Shown piece after piece: positions 56,651-64,000 of a stretch of DNA of 64,000 nt (its first letter is position 1; every line of letters starts with the position of its first letter). The translations under genes were made by a program, and so were the position numbers. Where the stretch lies: assembly GCA_037893245.1 (NCBI GenBank), contig JBAIAA010000537.1, positions 1,116,001 through 1,180,000 of the forward strand, in the 5' to 3' direction. Under the pieces are notes generated by a model that saw only the letters and a program-made list of their open reading frames with translations, was not told the origin of the DNA and ran no database searches. The DNA comes from Crossaster papposus. Its lineage: Eukaryota > Echinodermata > Asteroidea > Velatida > Solasteridae.

Positions 56651-57814
56651 ATTTATTTATACACAAAATATAGCATTCACCCAAGAAATTAGCAAATAAA
56701 CAACAAAATTATAGTAAATGTATGCAATACAGCTCTGTGTTATATGATATAGCTATTGGAAGTGATTTGTTTATACACAAAATATAGCGTAGATGTATAA
56801 CAATCAGTGAAATCCCAGAATATGAGAGGTTGCATTGTGTTGTCTCGAATCAATATAATACAATTAAATAGAAAGTATGTACCTTACTGGTATGGCATGA
56901 CTGCCTCTACAGCCAGTATATTTGTGAGCTGCATTGTGCAGAAGTCAACTGCATCTTGGTTAAAATATGAAATAAATTATGCATTGATACAATTCATGAT
57001 AAACACACTGCATTTAAGAAAATTGGGGATATTATATACGCACTTCTCATTTTATTTATCCATCTAATCAGGTGGAACTGCTTTTTTCCCCGTAATTTTC
57101 TTATTTGACCGACCAGCCCAACTTACAGACAATATTGCAGACGCCCACAATCAGAATATTGTTTGCGTTTAAACAAAATAATGAACATTCATAAACCAAA
57201 TTGAATTTTAGTGACGATAATTTTTTAGAGCGTGGGTTAGGCATCCGGAGTGACTAAGTACTTTTTAAGCAAATATAATATTATTCCAGTAAAGTTTAGA
57301 CTTTTAGGTTTTTATTTAACATAAGGAAATAATTTTGGTTTTGTTAGGTGTTTGAAAACCACAGGAAACAGGTATTTTAAATGGCATTAACAGGATCGAA
57401 TTAGTCTGCCTTGTGGGAATTATAATGTTTCTAGAAATTGTTCCATTAGAATTACTCTAGAGTATTATTGTACAGAGCTAAAATTTTGTCCAGAAGTGTA
57501 AATGCAAATCTCATGTCAAATCAGCAAGCGGAAATAAAACACATTGTGTTCGCCGCTAAGGGAAAGACGAAACCCTGGTTGATGCGAAGCGATATAGCGG
57601 TCTACAAAAATAAAATCAAAAGTTGCCAGCACGGTAAGACATAAAATATACAGGCTCCAATCTTTACTTTCCCTCGGCGCGTCACACGGGACACCGCGCA
57701 ATGCCCACGGGACACCTTGCAACAGACGGGCTTCCACGTTCGCTACCCCACGCCAAACCGCGCCGGACAAGCGGGACACCATACACACAATTGTGCGGCG
57801 CACGTCCCCGCTAA
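56651..57814. other. Unassigned spacer
   Basis: AT-rich with a direct repeat of TTATACACAAAATATAGC (near 56660 and 56772), and a GC-richer end (57670-57810) carrying repeated GGGACACC words that resumes at 58990-59035 after the composite insertion. No gene. Confidence 0.45.
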
Positions 57815-58956
57815 TGTCCCTGTCACACCAGAACATTTTAGGCCAACGCGTGAGTAACGTGTTGTAATTTTGACAACACGCTGGCAAACGCTGACCAACG
57901 CTAGGCCAGCGTTAGCAACACGCTGAGCGCGTTACTCACGCGCTGGAACATGCTTGTTTCAACATACATACAATTTCCAGCCTTTGCCAGCGTTTGACTG
58001 CACACACTGGCGGAGCGTTGAAGGTTTGTTACTCACGCGTCGAACACGCTAGACGATCGTTATCAACCCGCTACTCACACGCTGGCGCACGCTGGCGTAC
58101 GCTGGCGTATTCTGGCGACACGCTGGTTATGGCCCTGTCACCCCATAACGTTTTAGGCCAATGCATGAGTAGCGCGTTAAAAATAGTTGATACGCTGGCA
58201 ATCGCTGAACGTTCACAGAAAAAGTGAGGTGGAACCGTGATTTCAGCATGTCCATATACAGGTTGATAACGTGTTCATAGCGTATGCCAGCGCGTGAGTA
58301 TCATGTGAGGAACGCGCTCAGCGTGTGAGGAACGTATCACCGATTTATAGTAAAAATACGACAGCGGGTCGCTAGCGTGTGAGTAGTGGGTTGGTAACGA
58401 TCGTCTAGCGCGTTTGACGCGTGAGTAACGACCATCATGCGCGCCGCCAGCGTGTTCAGTCACACGCTGGCAAACGCTGAACATTTTAGGTATGTTGAAA
58501 AATGTATTTTTGCCTCAGCGTGTGACAGCGTGTTCCAGCGTGTGGGTAACGCGCTTAGCGTGTTGCGAACGCTGGCCTAGCGTTGGTCAACGTTTACCCG
58601 CGTGTTACCGAAATTCCAACACGTTGGCCTAAAACGTTCTGGTGTGACAGGGCCATTAGTGTAGTAGCGCGTCGGCTTAGTATACAACTAATCATGTGGT
58701 CGTTGCAGTACGCTGGCGCGCGTTGGAACGCGCTACTCACGGGCTGGGCAGTCGTTCACCAATCGTCGAGCGCGTTACTAACGCGTTACTTACGCGCTGG
58801 CGAACGCTTTGAACCCGTTAACAACGCGTTGTGGACACGCTGAAATCACGGTTCCACTTGACTTTTTCTGTGGAAGTTCAGCGTTTGCCAGCGTATTAAC
58901 TATTTTTAACGCGCTACTCACGCGTTGGCCTAAAACGTTATGGTGTGACAGGGCCA
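57815..58956. mobile_element. Self-nested PIF/Harbinger-like MITE composite, copy 3 (reverse orientation)
   Basis: 1142 bp, tips TGTCCCTGTCACACC and GGTGTGACAGGGCCA, with TAA duplicated at 57812-57814 and 58957-58959. The internal inverted element runs from about 58134 to 58655. The whole is oriented opposite to composites 1 and 2 but has the same outer-inner order. Confidence 0.87.
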
Positions 58957-59062
58957 TAAATAAACGGGCTCCCTTCCACCCTCCGCGCGCAAACAGGGAC
59001 ACGGCACACGGGACACCGTCCATAAGATGGCGCCAACCATGTTCCATCCGTCAGTTGAATTA

Positions 59063-59240
59063 GCCTTGTGACTCGGCAAGCGAACGTTGGTAGGTTAATA
59101 TCCGGCTTGGGTCTTAATTTTAGCTTCATCCCCTTACATTTGTCTAGTTCCAAGAAACGTCAAATCTTTGCCAATTTGTATTAAAATGCTAGGCTAACCT
59201 ATTTGTAATTTAAAAAAATGTACCTATGGCCAATTATATT
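59063..59240 (+). repeat. tRNA-like SINE family 1, copy at 59.1 kb
   Basis: Partial head (GCCTTGTGACTCGG, part of the box A to box B region deleted) with intact body ending AATGCTAGGCTAACC. Confidence 0.5.
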
Positions 59241-59485
59241 TACAATGCAAGGTCGACTCCTTAATTTTTTGTATTTTAAGGAAAAATTTAATTTTGAAAT
59301 TTTTTATTGAAAAACAAAGTTAACCCCTTACAATTAATATTTTCTAAAAATAAATGTCATTCAAAACGCAAGGTAAACCCCTTACAATTGTTTATTTTGT
59401 ATTTTTTTCAAATTACCTAATTTATCTTGCACCTGTGACCTGACAATTAATCATGGAAATCATTCAAACTGCTGCTCAAAACTGG

Positions 59486-59640
59486 CCACAAAACCAACAG
59501 GCGAACGTTGGTTGGTTGGTTGGCTCGAATCTAGATTCGGTCTTAGTTCTAGTTTCTTCCCCTTAAACAATTTTAGTTCCAAAAAACGTCAAATGTTGGC
59601 CAATTTTAATATAATGCAAGGCTAACCTCCTTACACGTAT
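59486..59640 (+). repeat. tRNA-like SINE family 1, copy at 59.5 kb
   Basis: Head GGCTCGAATCTAGATTCGG and the family body; same orientation as all other copies. Confidence 0.55.
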
Positions 59641-59705
59641 TCTTTATTTTCAAGAACAATCATAATTGTTACAATTTACAATAAAATGCAAGGTTAACCC
59701 CTTTA

Positions 59706-60338
59706 CAGGGTGTCCACATAAAAAGTATACCCATTTTCAAATGTGTATTATTGAAATACTACTGAATGTTTCTGAAAAATACAAATGTCTGTTGAAAGGA
59801 TAGAATGCCCTCTGTCCAATGGTATAAGGTTCATTATGTCATTGCCATGAATGACTGAACAAACAAGACAGTTATGAAAGGTACTGAAATCAGCACTATG
59901 GCAAGTTGTTTTTAGTTCTGTGACAAAGCTCAGGCAGGTGTTTGTAAGGACAAATTATTTTACGCATTAAACACATTGAAAAAGCAATGACTGGGTCGAT
60001 GAATAATTTGTTCTGATCCTTTCTTTTTGTGGTACACTTACCTGACAAATTTAAGGTGATGTACCCACTACAGGGCCACTATTCATGTTAATGCATAACT
60101 GGCATCTTCGTCTCATGCATCTTACTGCCCGCCTTATCATCCCAACTTGTCACAGTGCTGATTTCAGTACCTTTCATAACTGTCTTGTTTGTTCAGTCAT
60201 TCGTGGCAATGACATAATGAATCTTATACTATCGGACAAAGAGCATTCAACAGACATTTGTATTTTTTAGAAACATTCGGTATAGTTTTGCAATAATATG
60301 TATTAGAAAATGGGTATACTTTTTATGTGGACACCCTG
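59706..60338. mobile_element. Mariner-like MITE, copy 2
   Basis: 633 bp with long inverted ends starting CAGGGTGTCCACAT and flanking TA (59704-59705, 60339-60340). The empty site (CCCTTTATAGGG) is preserved at about 5750 and 46011. Internal sequence near 59895-59988 is missing from the 18970 copy. Confidence 0.9.
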
Positions 60339-60773
60339 TATAGAGCCTTAACAAAATTCTTAAAGAAAAATCACATTTTTTGCCAATTAAAATAAAAATG
60401 AAAGGTTACCGGTACGGTAACCCCGGATTTTGAAGCAATGGCCACGTTATAAGTCACACCGGGAAAAGGTGGCATATCTTACTTTGGAACGGGTGTTTAC
60501 GTCCGTGTATTGTTTTTATGGCCGCAATGACTACGTGGTGCGTCCTCTACATAAAGAAAATAATATTCGTGTTTAGTCGGGCAGCGGCAGAGCAGTGAAT
60601 GCCGACAATTGCCGATGCGGGCCAAATCATGATTTACATGTCCTCACATTATGTGCCATTAGAGTAATTTGTGGTTCAAGTTGGCAAACAACTGCTTACT
60701 GCAAACAACAAGCAGACTTGACTATAGGTTTTCAAAGACATGTGAACCTACAAGCATGTTTAGTTTATGTAAT
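60339..60773 (-). repeat. Receptor-downstream module, copy 5
   Basis: The same conserved flank as at 19501-19958, containing TCGGGCAGCGGCAG. Confidence 0.72.
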
Positions 60774-61640
60774 TCACTGTCTGTCTTTTCGACAAATAAG
60801 CTTTTTAGTAGCTTTCCTAAAAGCTTCATTTCTCCAGCAATAGATGACCGTGTTGAGCCAAGAATTGCTGTATTGCAAACTTTCAATGAAAATTGATATT
60901 AAGAAGTTTACTTTTCCCGGGTACAGTGTGGGCAGCCATGTGACGCAGACGGTGCCTGTGATAATCATAAATGTTTTGAGAGCTTTTACATTTGATCGAT
61001 GAAGCTGAACCTGTGCATCGTCAGCATTGATCTCAGCTGCTGCTATACGTCGTGCATGATGCCTCGCTATCAATATCATTTTCCCATACAAAACAATTAT
61101 AATCAAAACAACTGATATTATAACAGACCTACCAAGAACTTTAAAAATTATTTCCAACTTTTCAAAATGCTGAGCTACTATGCGGAAAGTGAACAGAACA
61201 AGACAGAGTAAAGTTGCACATGTCAAGGCAATGCAAGCTCGTCTTTTGGTGACTAATGTTGGCAGTTTGAGAGGTTGTGATACTGCAATGTAGCGGACCA
61301 CAGTAATCACTACCAGAATGCACAATTCCAGCAATTGAAAACAAATAACTATACTTTCAAGGACTGGTATATCAACATGCAGCATGAAACCTGCATAAAG
61401 AAGACCAAAGAAGCCCACTCCAACATCGGTAATCGTTAGGGCTACCACCAGCAGCTTAGTGACGTCATGCATGTCATGTATGCCATGTAACACCAGCAGA
61501 GAAAACGAGTTACAGATGATGCAAAACAAGCAGTTTAAACTAAGAACACAGATATAGATACTTATGTGTAAACTATCTTTTTCTTCGTCGGTATCGTTTG
61601 CATGTGATGAATTTCCACACAGTCCTGATACGTTTTCCAT
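60774..61640 (-). CDS. Class A GPCR, copy 5, intact single exon
   Basis: 288 residues with the same layout as the other intact copies: N3 and N10 glycosylation sites, D72, VRY at 115-117, CVTWLP, LNTVIY, helix 8 ending CRKDRQ. The outer TM3 reads HVDIPVLESIVICFQL, a combination found in no other copy. It shares D90-E-V with copy 4 and L with copy 2, a mosaic that suggests gene conversion or recombination. Loop 2 and loop 3 match copy 2. V-to-I replacement precedes T-V-V-R. As in the others, loop 2 lacks cysteine. Function beyond being a seven-transmembrane receptor is not determinable; a chemoreceptor-like role is inferred from tandem amplification. Confidence 0.93.
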   Translation of the reverse strand: MENVSGLCGNSSHANDTDEEKDSLHISIYICVLSLNCLFCIICNSFSLLVLHGIHDMHDVTKLLVVALTITDVGVGFFGLLYAGFMLHVDIPVLESIVICFQLLELCILVVITVVRYIAVSQPLKLPTLVTKRRACIALTCATLLCLVLFTFRIVAQHFEKLEIIFKVLGRSVIISVVLIIIVLYGKMILIARHHARRIAAAEINADDAQVQLHRSNVKALKTFMIITGTVCVTWLPTLYPGKVNFLISIFIESLQYSNSWLNTVIYCWRNEAFRKATKKLICRKDRQ

Positions 61641-63300
61641 TTTAAGAGGCTGGGATATTCCGTGTGCGGTAGATTTGAGCTCGCTTGACGACAGGCACTT
61701 GACCAATCATCACAGGAACAGAAAACGAATTCAGTGGTGTAAGGTATAATTTTTAAGATGATGTAAATACTGTTCCTCAGAAACCAGTAGAGCAGCTTCG
61801 TTTTCAATGTAGACTTCCATGCTATTGTACACGAGACAGTGTCCTGGTGACGGGCAGGTAATTCTTTTCAGAACCACACATTTCACAATAGACTGAGAAT
61901 TATCCACGTGGTGCTTGCAAAGAACTTATCTTATTTCTTTTCACCATGCAAACCTTCAAATCTCACACGAGACATCAAATCCAGACACCGTTCACTGTAC
62001 ATCACTGTTTACAGTGCTTCAGTATAAGCAGAACGCCATGGATTCACCACCACCAGGGCAACCAAACTCCCAGACAGTGCATGGCGGACTTCAGAGGAAC
62101 TCAGAAGGGCTCCTAGCAGAACTGAAATGCAGGGTTAGTGGGGATCATCATCATCATTAGTGGGGATCATCAACGTTCGTGCATACAAATAGTTTCTCAA
62201 TTCCAGTTGAACTAGTGCTGTATTGGATACAAACCAACAGGCACATCAGTTGCATTATGGTGCGGTGTATCTGTCAATTCCGGACGATTTCACTGCAGAT
62301 GCATACAATACTTCTAATTTAGCATCCAGTAAAAGTCAGTCCATTTGAATTGTCATTAAGCGTGGTTTCCAGAGTTGTGTTGCAAGGATTGTTTTTTCCA
62401 GCGTCTCTTATAGTATACATCAGACGTGATTGTGTGTACATATCGTGTTAAACACGTTTCTACGGCGTGGTAGACGCGCGGTGGACGTATACTATCCAAT
62501 TAAAACCAGTGCAAACCTTCCACCTGGCCGGGCCCCATCCAATCCTTGGCAAGGTATCGTTCAAAATTATGCTTTTGCTAATGCAAGCTGCATATTTAGC
62601 ATGAATTAATTTATTCAAATCAACTACTTAGCATTTGACTACAACATTGTACAGGGGACATGGGTGAATGGGATTTGTCAATGTCCAGTCTACAGGGTGT
62701 CTCCCCCCAAAAGGTAATTTCTAACAATAAGATTTAGTTTGACAAAGATATGCATTTTATGGCTATTGATCATTGTTTACCATAATGTAGGAGCCAAATG
62801 CTTCCCATGCAGTGATGCATCACTGAGAACCACTGTTTGGAAAAGGGTACGTGAAAACCATTTTGGGATAGTTCATGGTCAGACAGATTGAGCAGCACAT
62901 TCAGATATGACCCGATGGAAATCGAACCGTTTGAAAGCATTTAATACGCCAAGACGTTTATCAATTGGTGATATTTATTCAGTACTGAATTATGAACACC
63001 TTCACGTGACTCCTCTTTCGATATAGAGTCTACAACGGCGGCACATGTCAGCCACAGCCATAGATCTATATTAAATTTCTAGAGCACTGGCTGGATGTAC
63101 AAAGTGATGTCTGATGGGCGCATCCATGTTTGTGCACAAACCTATAGAAAACTCGACCCTTTGGCTTTTTGCATATCTGCGTTTGTATTCTATATACATT
63201 GCGTTACCGAAGCAGATACAAAACTGAAACGCACGATCAGCAAATGAGCGTCTTAATTTGTATTTGTGCACAAACAGCGCAAATCATCCGCGTACCTATC
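61641..63300 (-). repeat. Receptor-upstream module, copy 5
   Basis: Shared flank as for the other receptors, extending to about 63300 with the part otherwise seen only at 8290-8700. A short (ATC)n run is at about 62147-62159. No additional gene. Confidence 0.7.
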
Positions 63301-63596
63301 CGCTGCAGATGATTTAAATGATTTAAGTTAAATGACTTCATTTAACTGACATGATGCGCATGTTTGCGTTTCTTCTACTTGCACGCGCGTTGCATTTATT
63401 TTTGAAAAAACTTACGTCACTGTGAAATCAATTGAAGTGACACAAATTATTGATTTAACATTGCCTACATAGAGAGAAAATCATACTTTCCATGGTTTAC
63501 GAGTTCATTATGTCTTCAGTGTATGATGCAGATGTTATGGCATGGACACAGTGGTCGAAGAACACCGACTGTGTTTTCATCACTTCTGCTGGATCT
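63301..63596. other. Unassigned spacer
   Basis: No recognisable gene or repeat boundary. Confidence 0.4.
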
Positions 63597-63625
63597 AAAA
63601 TAATCCCGGCGCGAACTGGTAAAAT
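63597..63625. repeat. End fragment of the small CGCGCCGG MITE
   Basis: AAATAATCCCGGCGCGAACTGG matches, in shortened form, the right end of the MITE at 29139-29372. Confidence 0.6.
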
Positions 63626-63726
63626 CGAATGGATTATGTTGGGGTAATTTGGCCTGTGCCTTCTATTCCATTCATTGTGATTTTATTTTATTAGGGTGTG
63701 CAAAGAAACATCTAACGTACAAAGTA

Positions 63727-64000
63727 TTATTAACTTCCATACCAGTCGAAACCAAACGCATTCGGGGTGCCTTGTGGCTCTATAGCGAAATTCCTAAACT
63801 TATGCGGCAGCGCGATCGTGTACACTAAGTCGGTTGCAAAGCGCAGAGGCTTACAAATCCATTGGGATTCATACCAAAAACTGCGGAACAATGTAACAAA
63901 TAAAATCCGCAGTAAAAAGAGTAAATACTACACATCCGAAATAGAAGAGAATAAAAGCAATTCATCTATATGCTGTGGAAAACTCTGAAGAAGGTACTCC
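63727..64000 (+). pseudogene. LINE fragment: endonuclease-RT linker, runs off the window
   Basis: Reads RIRGALWLYSEIPKLMRQRD and then WDSYQKLRNNVTNKIRSKKS, followed by KYYTSEIEENK and a KLWKTLKK-like segment. This is the stretch between endonuclease and reverse transcriptase in Jockey/CR1-like LINEs. Related to the linker piece at 56573-56640. At least one frame change near the right edge (stop in CCGKL). The 3-prime part lies beyond the window. Confidence 0.78.

Overview
The window is animal nuclear DNA, most plausibly from a marine invertebrate. The evidence is intron-less seven-transmembrane receptor genes in a tandem array, tRNA-derived SINEs, LINE pieces with an APE-type endonuclease, a DIRS-type retroelement, and many short inverted-repeat (MITE-like) DNA transposons in AT-rich sequence. 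I see no bacterial operons, rRNA, functional tRNA or CRISPR. The species cannot be fixed from sequence alone: echinoderm, hemichordate, cephalochordate, cnidarian and mollusc all remain possible.

The only convincing host genes are five related class A GPCR copies, all on the minus strand, at about 6.7-7.5, 20.0-20.8, 46.7-47.6, 53.3-54.2 and 60.8-61.6 kb. Three are intact 288-residue single-exon genes. Two are pseudogenes. They carry VRY instead of DRY, NTxxY instead of NPxxY, and no cysteine in extracellular loop 2. Copies differ most around the outer half of TM3 and in extracellular loop 3, as expected if a chemoreceptor-like family is diversifying its ligand pocket. Each gene sits in a conserved flanking module, so whole modules were copied.

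The layout is a large tandem segmental duplication. Sequence from 1 to about 8 kb recurs at 35.9-48.6 kb. Sequence from about 9.7 kb to about 29 kb recurs, shortened and rearranged, at 48.7-56.6 kb. Between the two copies lie LINE fragments (28.4-29.7 and 34.0-35.1 kb), a minisatellite (30.1-31.1 kb) and two SINEs with clear target duplications. A fifth receptor module and another LINE fragment close the window.

Because the duplicated blocks carry different later insertions, one block often preserves the empty site of a transposon present in the other. This lets target-site duplications be read directly: TTA/TAA for several GC-rich foldback MITE families, TA for a mariner-like family, TTAA for two families, 9 bp for two families with palindromic tips, and 4 bp TAAT for one. 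The most unusual object is a 1.15-kb composite made of one MITE inserted in opposite orientation inside another copy of itself. It is present three times with the same internal structure, so the nested composite seems to have moved as one unit. A nearly whole DIRS-family retroelement (23.24-28.04 kb) with textbook split inverted repeats sits inside an older foldback repeat.
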